A DNA stretch of 64,000 nucleotides from Bog-473 sp963736525 (GTDB lineage Bacteria; Actinomycetota; Acidimicrobiia; Acidimicrobiales; RAAP-2). The stretch's first letter is position 1; each line of letters starts with the position of its first letter. The stretch spans positions 1 through 64,000 of the forward strand of contig CAVTPF010000014.1 in assembly GCA_963736525.1 (NCBI GenBank). The letters are read 5' to 3'. Made by a program: the position numbers and the translations under genes. Under the pieces are notes generated by a model that saw only the letters and a program-made list of their open reading frames with translations, made no database searches and was not told where the DNA came from. Below are positions 6,908-14,320 of this stretch, one piece after another.

Positions 6908-9900
6908 GTACGCCGAGCTGCACACGCACTCGGGGTTCAGCTTCCTCGACGGCAGCAGCGATCCCGAGGAGCTGGTGGCCGAGGCGGACCGGCTCGGGCT
7001 GGCCGCGCTGGCGTTGACCGACCACCACGGCTTCTACGGCGTGGTCCGCTTCGCCGAGGCGGCACGGGCGTGCGGGCTGCCGACGGTCTTCGGCTCCGAG
7101 GTGACGCTCGCACCGGCGAGCCCGCGGACCGGTGAGCCCGATCCCACCGGGGCGCATCTCGTCGTGCTCGCCCGCGATCCCGACGGCTACGCCCGCCTGT
7201 CGACGATCCTGGCCGACGCGCACCTCGAGGGTGGGGAGAAGGGACGGCCGGTCTTCACCCTCGACGCGCTGGCCCGCGCCGCGGGCGGCCACTGGCTGGT
7301 GCTGAGCGGTTGCCGGAAGGGGGCGGTCCCCGCCGCGCTGATGGAGGCGGGGCCGCGGGCGGCCTCCCGGGAGGTGGGGCGCCTCGTCGACGCGTTCGGA
7401 CGTGCCGACGTGGCGCTGGAATTGTGGGACCACGGGGACCCGCTCGACACGGCGCGCAACGACGCGCTGGCGCATCTCGCCGTCGAGTGGGGTGTCGACG
7501 CCGTGGCCACCAACAACGTGCACTACGCCACGCCGCACGGGTTCCGGCTCGCCACCACGCTCGCCGCGGTGCGGGCGCGCCGCCCCCTGGCCGACCTCGA
7601 GGGCTGGCTGCCTTCGGCCCCGGCGGCCTGCCTGCGCGGCGCGGCGGAGCAGGCCCGGCGCTTCGCTCGCTGGCCCGGGGTGGTCGAGCGCGCCGCCGAG
7701 CTCGGGCGCGCCTGCGCGTTCGACCTGCGCCTCGTCGCGCCGCGGCTGCCCGACTTCCCCGTGCCCGAGGGCATGGACGAGCAGGGTTATCTGCGCCAGC
7801 TGGTGACCGAGGGGGCGACGGCGCGCTACGGGCCGCCGCACGCCGAGCGGGTGCCGGGCGCGTGGCGGCAGATCCGGCACGAGCTCGACGTGATCGGCCG
7901 GCTCGGCTTCGCCGGCTACTTCCTCGTCGTGTGGGACATCGCGCAGGTGTGCAAGCGGCTGAACATCTATTGCCAGGGTCGTGGCTCGGCGGCCAACTCG
8001 GCCGTCTGCTACTCGCTCGGCGTCACCAACGTCGACGCGGTCGATCTCGGGCTGCTCTTCGAGCGCTTCCTCTCCCCGGCGCGTGACGGCCCGCCGGACA
8101 TCGACGTCGACATCGAGTCGGAGCGGCGCGAGGAGGTGATCCAGTACGTGTACGAGCGCTACGGCCGGCGTCACGCGGCCCAGGTGGCCAACGTCATCAC
8201 CTACCGGCCGCGTTCGGCCGTGCGGGATGTGGGCAAGGCGCTCGGCTTCACCCCCGAGCAGGTGGACGCCTGGGCGTCGGGCATCGACGCCGGGCACGGG
8301 CGCGGGCCGTCCTCGGCGGCGGCGGTGCACGAGGCGGTCGATGACGGACCCGGCGTGCCGTCGCTGGTGGCCGAGCTGGCGGCGGAGGTGCTGGACCGGC
8401 CGCGCCACCTCGGCATCCACTCGGCCGGCATGGTGCTGTGCGACCGGCCGGTGGTGGAGGTCTGCCCGGTGGAGTGGGGCCGCATGCCCGGACGCAGCGT
8501 GTTGCAGTGGGACAAGGACGACTGTGCCGCCATCGGGCTGGTGAAGTTCGACCTGCTCGGCCTCGGCATGCTCGAGGCGCTGCACCGCATGGTCGACCTG
8601 GTGCGCGAGTTCCACGGGATCGAGGTCGACCTGGGCCAGCTGCCCCAGGAGAGCGAGGTCTACGACCTGCTGTGCCGGGCCGACACGGTCGGGGTGTTCC
8701 AGGTCGAGAGCCGGGCCCAAATGGGGACGCTGCCCCGGGTGCGGCCGCGCACCTTCTACGACATCGCCATTGAGGTCGCGCTCATCCGGCCCGGCCCCAT
8801 TCAGGGCCACGCGGTGAACCCGTACATCCGGCGCCGCCGGGGCGAGGAGCCGGTGACCTATCTGCACCCGTTGCTCGAGCCGATCCTCAAGCGCACGCTC
8901 GGGGTCCCGCTCTTCCAGGAGCAGCTGATGGAGATGGCCGTGGCCGTCGCCGGCTTCAGCGCGGCCGACGCCGACGAGCTGCGCCAGGCCATGGCGGCCA
9001 AGCGCTCGGCGGCGCGGATGGAGAAGATGCGAGCGCGCCTGTACGACGGGATGGCGGCGCGCGGCGTGACGGGTGCGGTGGCCGATCAGGTCTTCGAGGC
9101 ACTGGCGGCGTTCGCCAACTTCGGCTTCCCCGAGTCACACTCGGTGTCGTTCGCGCACCTCGTGTACTCCTCCGCCTGGCTGAAGCTGCACTATCGGGCG
9201 GCGTTCACGGCGGGGTTGCTCAACTCGCAGCCCATGGGCTTCTGGTCACCGCAGTCGCTGGTGGCCGACGCGCGCCGGCACGGGGTGCGCGTGCGCCGGC
9301 CCCACGTGAACCGCTCCGAGGTGGGGGCGTCACTCGAGGGGTTGCGCCCGGATCCGGTGCTTCGGTTGGGGCTGGGGTCGGTGCGCGGGGTCGGTGCGAC
9401 CACGGCGGAGCGGATCGTGGCCGGCCGGCCCTGGCGCGGGGGCGAGGACCTGGTGCGGCGGGCCGGTGTCACCCAGGCGCAGCTCGAGACGCTGGCCGCC
9501 GCCGGGGCCCTCGACCACGAGGACGAGGACGGGGAGGCCCCGGGGACCACGTCCACCCGCCGCCGGCTGTTGTGGGCGGCCGGCGCGGCGGCCCAGGGGA
9601 CGCCGGACCGCCTGCCCGGGGTCGTGGTGGGCGCCGAGGCCCCACCGCTGCCCGAGCCCAGCCTCTACGACGCGGTGGGCGACGACCTGTGGGCGCTCGG
9701 GCTCGCGCCCGAGCGGACGGCCATGCATCTCGCCCGCGAGCGGCTCGAGGCGATGGGAGTGACGGTGGCCGCCGCGCTGGAGGGGTGCTCCGACGGGGAT
9801 CGGGTCTCCGTCGCCGGGGCGGTGACCCACCGCCAGCACCCCGAGACGGCACGTGGTGCCGTCTTCGTGAACCTCGAGGACGAGACGGGGCACGTCAACG

Positions 9901-10073
9901 TCGTCTTCTCCCGCGGCGCCTGGGCCCGCTGGAAGCACGTGGCCCGTCATGCCCCCGTGTTGTTGATCCGAGGACGGGTACGCAAGGGGCAGGGGGCGGT
10001 CAGCCTCGATGCCGAGCGGGTCGAGGCCCTCGGGGTGGGGACGGCGGTGCCGGCCAGCCGGGACTTCCGCTGA
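6900..10073 (+). CDS. dnaE2: Error-prone DNA polymerase III alpha subunit DnaE2 (ImuC)
   Basis: Translesion replicative-family polymerase that performs SOS mutagenesis. 1057 residues, usual for DnaE2. Order of domains: PHP domain at the N-terminus (ELHTHSGFSFLDGSS), C-family polymerase core with catalytic acids in PPDIDVDIE (about residues 398-406), fingers and HhH region, then a C-terminal OB fold (VSVAGAVTHRQHP to about residue 1045). ATG 6900 overlaps the imuB stop by 8 bases, so the three genes should form one LexA-controlled transcript. Assignment as DnaE2 rather than the replicative DnaE1 rests on the cassette context and on its shorter length than DnaE1 (about 1150-1180). Confidence 0.95.
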   Translation: MTEYAELHTHSGFSFLDGSSDPEELVAEADRLGLAALALTDHHGFYGVVRFAEAARACGLPTVFGSEVTLAPASPRTGEPDPTGAHLVVLARDPDGYARLSTILADAHLEGGEKGRPVFTLDALARAAGGHWLVLSGCRKGAVPAALMEAGPRAASREVGRLVDAFGRADVALELWDHGDPLDTARNDALAHLAVEWGVDAVATNNVHYATPHGFRLATTLAAVRARRPLADLEGWLPSAPAACLRGAAEQARRFARWPGVVERAAELGRACAFDLRLVAPRLPDFPVPEGMDEQGYLRQLVTEGATARYGPPHAERVPGAWRQIRHELDVIGRLGFAGYFLVVWDIAQVCKRLNIYCQGRGSAANSAVCYSLGVTNVDAVDLGLLFERFLSPARDGPPDIDVDIESERREEVIQYVYERYGRRHAAQVANVITYRPRSAVRDVGKALGFTPEQVDAWASGIDAGHGRGPSSAAAVHEAVDDGPGVPSLVAELAAEVLDRPRHLGIHSAGMVLCDRPVVEVCPVEWGRMPGRSVLQWDKDDCAAIGLVKFDLLGLGMLEALHRMVDLVREFHGIEVDLGQLPQESEVYDLLCRADTVGVFQVESRAQMGTLPRVRPRTFYDIAIEVALIRPGPIQGHAVNPYIRRRRGEEPVTYLHPLLEPILKRTLGVPLFQEQLMEMAVAVAGFSAADADELRQAMAAKRSAARMEKMRARLYDGMAARGVTGAVADQVFEALAAFANFGFPESHSVSFAHLVYSSAWLKLHYRAAFTAGLLNSQPMGFWSPQSLVADARRHGVRVRRPHVNRSEVGASLEGLRPDPVLRLGLGSVRGVGATTAERIVAGRPWRGGEDLVRRAGVTQAQLETLAAAGALDHEDEDGEAPGTTSTRRRLLWAAGAAAQGTPDRLPGVVVGAEAPPLPEPSLYDAVGDDLWALGLAPERTAMHLARERLEAMGVTVAAALEGCSDGDRVSVAGAVTHRQHPETARGAVFVNLEDETGHVNVVFSRGAWARWKHVARHAPVLLIRGRVRKGQGAVSLDAERVEALGVGTAVPASRDFR

Positions 10074-10131
10074 CGCCGTGGGTTCCGTCGAGAGGGCCTC
10101 GAGGACCTCTGCGCCGGCCGCACGTTTCTCC

Positions 10132-10159
10132 AAACTATAAACCAGAGTCTTTATAGTTT
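10132..10159. promoter_or_regulatory. AT-rich perfect inverted repeat, possible operator
   Basis: AAACTATAAA and TTTATAGTTT form perfect 10-bp arms around an 8-base spacer, an isolated AT-rich island in GC-rich DNA. Each arm contains a -10-like TATAGT/ACTATA. It could be a repressor site, a bidirectional promoter core, or a hairpin after dnaE2. No intact gene lies directly downstream on either side, and the regulator is unknown. Confidence 0.45.
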
Positions 10160-10199
10160 TGCCGGCCCTCCCCGGCCCGTGTCCCCCTCCCGCCCGGCG

Positions 10200-10326
10200 T
10201 CAGCCTCCCCGGTCGCGACCGTCGCCCAGGCGGGCCGCCTTCGTCGTCAGGTAGTCCCGTTCGCGCCGGTTTCGGTGCCGGCCGCCGCAGCGACGTACTC
10301 GGCCCGGGCTCCTGCCGCATCACCCC
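10200..10326 (-). pseudogene. Possible remnant of an ECF sigma factor C-terminus, frameshifted
   Basis: On the minus strand one frame reads GDAAGARAEYVAAAAGTE (about 10325 to 10270). A second frame continues as ERDYLTTKAARLG and ends in a stop at 10200-10202. Together they resemble the C-terminal helical tail of ECF42-type sigma factors (ARaaY..A....N..Er.yL..r...L), broken by a frameshift. The match is short and judged by eye, so confidence is low. It abuts a sigma-factor fragment on the opposite strand, which would mean an inverted, scrambled gene. Confidence 0.3.
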
Positions 10327-10331
10327 ACGGC

Positions 10332-10448
10332 GTGCCGGAGAATCCGCTCGGCTGGCTGGTGCGCGTGGCGTCACGCCGCATGACGGACCTCTACCGGAGC
10401 GACGAGTCACGCCGGCGGCGCCTGCTGGAATTCGATATGGGCCCGGAC
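10332..10448 (+). pseudogene. Fragment of an ECF sigma factor (region 2)
   Basis: The frame reads VPENPLGWLVRVASRRMTD followed by LYRSDESRRRR, the characteristic segment of ECF sigma factors of the SigJ/ECF42 type (vP.NP.gWL...ArrraiD..RR...rr). Nothing before or after it in this frame continues the protein, and no start codon or ribosome site precedes it, so it is a relic. The 526-base stretch between dnaE2 and the EthD-like gene holds only this, the minus-strand remnant and the AT-rich palindrome; I see no intact gene there. Confidence 0.5.
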
Positions 10449-10599
10449 CGGATCTCATCGGGGTCCACTCGTTTCGGCACCCCCAACGGCGCCGTGCACT
10501 GCTTCGTCGGAGCCGGTGGCGGGTTCTCGACACGGTCGGGCGCCTGCACCGGGGCCAGAGCTGCCAGACTGCGGGAACCACACCCGAAGGAGCCGCGCC

Positions 10600-10887
10600 A
10601 TGATCCGCCTGTCCGTCCTCTACCCGCAGTCCGAAGGCGCCACCTTCGACCACGACTACTACCGGGACAAGCACGTGCCGCTGTTCCTGCGGACGTGCGG
10701 CCTCTCGACCGCGGAGATCGACAAGGGAGTGGACGGGCCCTACGTCGCCGCCGTCCACGTGCAGTTCGACTCGCTCGACGCCATGCAGGCCGCGATGGGT
10801 GCCGAGGGCATGGCGGAGGTTCTCGCCGACATCCCCAACTACACGTCCGTCACACCGGTGCTGCAGGTCAGCGAGATCGTCGACTGA
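10600..10887 (+). CDS. EthD-family small protein
   Basis: 95 residues of the dimeric alpha/beta-barrel EthD family. MIRLSVLYPQ opens the first strand and DHDYYRDKHVPL is the typical helix with the conserved YY..KH pattern. The ATG at 10600 is preceded by AAGGAG at 8 bases, which rules out the longer frame beginning further upstream. EthD relatives are linked with ring-cleaving or cytochrome P450 ether-degrading systems, and stand-alone copies have unknown roles. It is monocistronic and converges on the DapB-like gene 39 bases away. Confidence 0.85.
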   Translation: MIRLSVLYPQSEGATFDHDYYRDKHVPLFLRTCGLSTAEIDKGVDGPYVAAVHVQFDSLDAMQAAMGAEGMAEVLADIPNYTSVTPVLQVSEIVD

Positions 10888-10926
10888 GCCGACCGGCCCG
10901 TGGGCTCGTGACGCCGGCGCGGCCGA

Positions 10927-11991
10927 TCAGGTCACGACCAGCCCGCGGCCGGTGACGAGGGGGAGGTCGAGCGCCGTGACGAGGCCCGGCGCCGCCGCGA
11001 CCACCGCGGGTACGGCGTTGACGAGGCGCATCGCCGTCGCCTTGAGGCCGGCCGTGTTGTGGTCACCGTCGGAGCCCATCAGCTGCAGGTCGAGCGTGTA
11101 GTTGGGCTCACCGCTGATCTGGACGCGGTAGCAGCCCTGCCCGGCGGGCTGGGGCCACGACGCGCCGAGGTCGTCGCGCAGGCGGGTGACGTGCTCCACC
11201 ACGACGACGGCGCGGTCGCCCACCATGCCGCGGACCTCGAAGTGAAGGGCGGCCGCCGTCCCGGCGGCGATGGTGCCGGCGTCGACCTCGAAGTCCTCGG
11301 GCGCGGCCTCGCGCTCGTACCACTCCGTCACGCCGCTGAGGGTCACGCCCAGTCCCGCCGCGATCTGGCGCACCACGCTGCCCCAGGCCATCGTCAGCAC
11401 CCCGGGCGCCAGCAGCATCGGCACGTCGTGCAGGTCGCGGCCGAAGCCCATGATGTCGAAGAGGACCATGGGCTGGTTGTAGGTGTTGTAGTTCAGGACC
11501 TCCAAGCAGCGCACCTCTTCTATCCGCTCGCAGATGCCCGAGAGCACGAGCGGCAGGGCATCGTTGGCGAACCCCGGGTCGACCCCGTTCACGAAGAGGG
11601 AGACCCCGGCATTGGTCGCGGCCGCGATGACAGGGGCGGCCATCGGGTCACCGGCCTCGGGGTACTGGAGGAAGACGGGGCTCGAGGAGACCACGTTGAT
11701 CCCGGCGGCCACGAAGCGCTCGAGGTCGCCGAGGGCCTCGACGATCCGGTCGTCCGCCATGGCGGTGTGCACGATGCAGTCGGGCCGCAGCGCCAGCAAC
11801 GCCTCGGTGTCGCTGGTGGCCGGCACGCCCAGCGGCCGGCCGAGGCCGGCCAGCTCCCCGGCGTCCTGCCCGACCTTCGCCGGGTTGGAGACGAACAGAC
11901 CGATCAGTTCGAGCTCGGGATGGGCAGCGATGCCGGCCAGCGCGTGGCGTCCGACGTTGCCTGTGCTCCACTGCACGACGCGGTACGTCAC
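10927..11991 (-). CDS. DapB-fold NAD(P)H-dependent dehydrogenase (diaminopentanoate dehydrogenase-like)
   Basis: 354 residues. The N-terminal Rossmann fold VVQWSTGNVGRHALAGI is typical of the dihydrodipicolinate reductase-like family that includes 2,4-diaminopentanoate dehydrogenase. Actinobacteria carry several paralogues of unknown substrate, so no pathway is claimed. GTG 11991 has AAGGAG about 6 bases upstream. It lies 10 bases after the SDR gene and very likely shares its transcript, together with ndh and the GH15 gene upstream. A role in reducing an imine or keto product of the SDR is possible but unsupported. Confidence 0.85.
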   Translation of the reverse strand: MTYRVVQWSTGNVGRHALAGIAAHPELELIGLFVSNPAKVGQDAGELAGLGRPLGVPATSDTEALLALRPDCIVHTAMADDRIVEALGDLERFVAAGINVVSSSPVFLQYPEAGDPMAAPVIAAATNAGVSLFVNGVDPGFANDALPLVLSGICERIEEVRCLEVLNYNTYNQPMVLFDIMGFGRDLHDVPMLLAPGVLTMAWGSVVRQIAAGLGVTLSGVTEWYEREAAPEDFEVDAGTIAAGTAAALHFEVRGMVGDRAVVVVEHVTRLRDDLGASWPQPAGQGCYRVQISGEPNYTLDLQLMGSDGDHNTAGLKATAMRLVNAVPAVVAAAPGLVTALDLPLVTGRGLVVT

Positions 11992-12001
11992 CAGGGTCTC
12001 C

Positions 12002-12796
12002 TTAGAGGTCGGGAAGGGGGAACTCGAGGTTGGGCGACTGCAGCCCGCCGTCGACCTCGATGATCTTGCCGGTCACGTAGGAGCCGGCCGGAGACGCCAG
12101 GTAGAGGATCGCCGCCGCGATGTCCTCGACCTGGCCGAGGCGCCGGAGCGGCGTGGCCTCCTCCATGGCGGTGCGCAGCTCGTCGCTCGACATGACGATG
12201 TCGAGGGCGGAGGTGGCGGTGGAGCCGACGCCGATGGCGTTGACCGTGATCCGCGGGGCGAGGTCGCGCGAGGCGAGGCGGGTGTACTGCTCGAGCGCGC
12301 CCTTGACGGTGCCGTAGCCCAGGTAGCCGCGGCCGGCGACGTGCCCCATGACCGAGGAGATGCTGATGATCGCCCCACCGGGGTGCTCGCCCTCCAGCAT
12401 GCGGGGCACGGCGGCGCGCACCAGCGCATGGCCGGCCGAGACGTTGAAGCGAAACGCCTCTTCCAAGAAGCGTGGCGAGGTGTCGAGGAGCGGCCGTGGC
12501 ATGGTGCCGCCCATGTTGTTCACGACGATGTCGAGCCGGCCCAGCTCGGTGTACGCCGTCTCCGCCAGGGAGGCCATGAGATCGAAGTCGGTCAGATCGC
12601 CGGGTACGACGACGGCGCGTCGCCCGGCCGACTCCACCTGCTTCGCGACGTCGCGCAGCTGCTCCTCCGTGCGGGCGGCGACGACGACGTCGGCACCGGC
12701 CTGGGCGAGCGCCACCGCGGCGGAGGCGCCGATGCCGCGGCCGCTGGCGGTGACGATGGCGACCTTGTCGGTGACGAGGAACCGGTCGAGGATCAT
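12002..12796 (-). CDS. Short-chain dehydrogenase/reductase
   Basis: 264-residue classical SDR, NAD(P)-dependent. Cofactor motif VTASGRGIGASAAVAL, then NNMGG, the catalytic serine in SISSVMG and the active-site Tyr/Lys in YGTVK. The C-terminal YVTGKIIEVDGG block is typical of 3-oxoacyl-ACP reductase-like members. Substrate unknown. It sits between ndh (41-base gap) and the DapB-like gene (10-base gap) on the same strand. Confidence 0.92.
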   Translation of the reverse strand: MILDRFLVTDKVAIVTASGRGIGASAAVALAQAGADVVVAARTEEQLRDVAKQVESAGRRAVVVPGDLTDFDLMASLAETAYTELGRLDIVVNNMGGTMPRPLLDTSPRFLEEAFRFNVSAGHALVRAAVPRMLEGEHPGGAIISISSVMGHVAGRGYLGYGTVKGALEQYTRLASRDLAPRITVNAIGVGSTATSALDIVMSSDELRTAMEEATPLRRLGQVEDIAAAILYLASPAGSYVTGKIIEVDGGLQSPNLEFPLPDL

Positions 12797-12837
12797 CGGG
12801 CGAATGTAGTTGGTCGCCTCCGACGCCGCTCCGTGGG

Positions 12838-14307
12838 TCAGGCCGAGGCGGGCCGCCCCTCAGGGGCAGCCCCACCGCCGGCCCCGTCCGTCCCGGTTGC
12901 CTCTGCCGGCCGGCCACCTTCCATCCCGGCGACGCGCTGGGCCCACCCCTCGGTGGCGACGACGATCGGGAACGGGTTGGGCATGATCTTGGCCTTGACG
13001 TCGTCGGGCAGGCTGAGGTCGCCTCCGGTGTGCCCGACGCTGAACACGCGTTCCGGACGGGCGCGCCCGACCATGGCCCGGAACCACCGGATCATCGTGC
13101 TGAAGCGATTGCCGAACCCGTTCAGAAAACCGATGTGGACGAAGAACCACACCACCCAGCCGGGGAACCCGCTCAGGTGGAGGCGGCGCATGCTCACGAT
13201 GGCCTTGAAGCGGCCGATGGAGGCCGCGCTGCCGAGGTCTCGGTACTTGAACGGGACCGCTTCTTTGCCTTGCCGGCGCCGCGTGATGGTGTTGGCGGCA
13301 TGGAGACCACCCTGCATGGCGACCTCGCAGACACCCGGCAGCTGGTTGATGGACGCCATGTCCCCCAGGGCGAACACCTCGGGGTGCCCGGGCAGGCTCA
13401 GGTCGGGGAGCACCACGATCCGCCCGGCCCGGTCGGTCGTGGCGCCCGTTGCCTCGGCCAGCTTGGCGGCGAGTGGTGACGCCTGCACCCCGGCCGCCCA
13501 AATCGTCGTCGCGCACTCGAAGCGGCCCTTGTCCCCGCCCTCGACCTCGGTGTCGACGCCGAAGGGGTCGACACCGACGACGCGCAGGCCCATCTGCAGC
13601 TCGACGCCCATCTTCTCGAGTTCCACGCTGGCCCGCCCGGAGAGCTGGTCGCCGAAGTTCGCCAGCGGCTGCTTCCCACCGTCAATCAGGACGACCCGCA
13701 CCGACGCCGGGTCGATGGTGCGGAAGTCGTCGGTGAGGCTCCGGCAAGCGAGCTCGCGGATCTGTCCCGCCAGCTCCACGCCGGTCGGCCCGGCGCCGAC
13801 GACGGCGAACGTCATCCAGAACCGCTGCAGGGCCGGATCCGTCATCGTCTCGGCGACCTCGAGGGCGCCGTAAACCCGGCGCCGCAGCTCCATGGCGTCG
13901 TCGATCGTCTTCATGCCCGGGGCGATGAGGGCGAACTCGTCGTGACCGAAGTACGACTGCCCCGCCCCGGCCGCCACGATGAGGCTGTCGTAGGGGTACT
14001 CCTCGGTGCGTCCCGGCACCGACGCGGCGTGCACCACCCGCCCCTCCAGGTCGAAGCCCGTCACCGTGGACAGGACGACCCGTACGTTCTTGCGGCGTCG
14101 CAGCATGTGGCGCAACACCGGGGAGATCTGCCCGGGGGAGAGGATCCCGGTGGCCACCTGGTAGAGAAGGGGCTGGAAGAGGTGGTGGTTCCGCTGGTCG
14201 ATGAGGGTCACCTCGACGTCGTGCGAGCGGGCGAGGAGCCGGGTGGCGGGGAGGCCGCCGAAGCCGCCACCGACGACGACGACGCGGTGGCGGGGCGTCG
14301 TGGTCAC
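12838..14307 (-). CDS. ndh: Type II NADH:quinone oxidoreductase
   Basis: Non-proton-pumping NADH dehydrogenase on the inner face of the membrane, feeding electrons from NADH to the quinone pool. 489 residues. FAD-binding VVVVGGGFGGLPA at the N-terminus, a second Rossmann motif VVGAGPTGVELAGQI for NADH, and the FAD site PEVFALGDMAS. The hydrophobic stretch LSGFPGWVVWFFVHIGFLNG (about residues 386-405) fits membrane attachment. The last 50 residues are a low-complexity Gly/Ala tail. The GTG start at 14307 lies 13 bases after the GH15 gene. The nearby cytochrome bd oxidase could accept its electrons, giving a low-energy-yield respiratory route. Confidence 0.95.
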   Translation of the reverse strand: MTTTPRHRVVVVGGGFGGLPATRLLARSHDVEVTLIDQRNHHLFQPLLYQVATGILSPGQISPVLRHMLRRRKNVRVVLSTVTGFDLEGRVVHAASVPGRTEEYPYDSLIVAAGAGQSYFGHDEFALIAPGMKTIDDAMELRRRVYGALEVAETMTDPALQRFWMTFAVVGAGPTGVELAGQIRELACRSLTDDFRTIDPASVRVVLIDGGKQPLANFGDQLSGRASVELEKMGVELQMGLRVVGVDPFGVDTEVEGGDKGRFECATTIWAAGVQASPLAAKLAEATGATTDRAGRIVVLPDLSLPGHPEVFALGDMASINQLPGVCEVAMQGGLHAANTITRRRQGKEAVPFKYRDLGSAASIGRFKAIVSMRRLHLSGFPGWVVWFFVHIGFLNGFGNRFSTMIRWFRAMVGRARPERVFSVGHTGGDLSLPDDVKAKIMPNPFPIVVATEGWAQRVAGMEGGRPAEATGTDGAGGGAAPEGRPASA

Positions 14308-14320
14308 CGTGCTCCCCTCG

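Noticed and set aside
6834..8867. 677-codon open frame antisense to dnaE2
   Set aside because: No start context or family motif; mirrors the codon bias of dnaE2.
11534..13873. 779-codon open frame on the plus strand
   Set aside because: Antisense to the DapB-like, SDR and ndh genes, all clearly supported.
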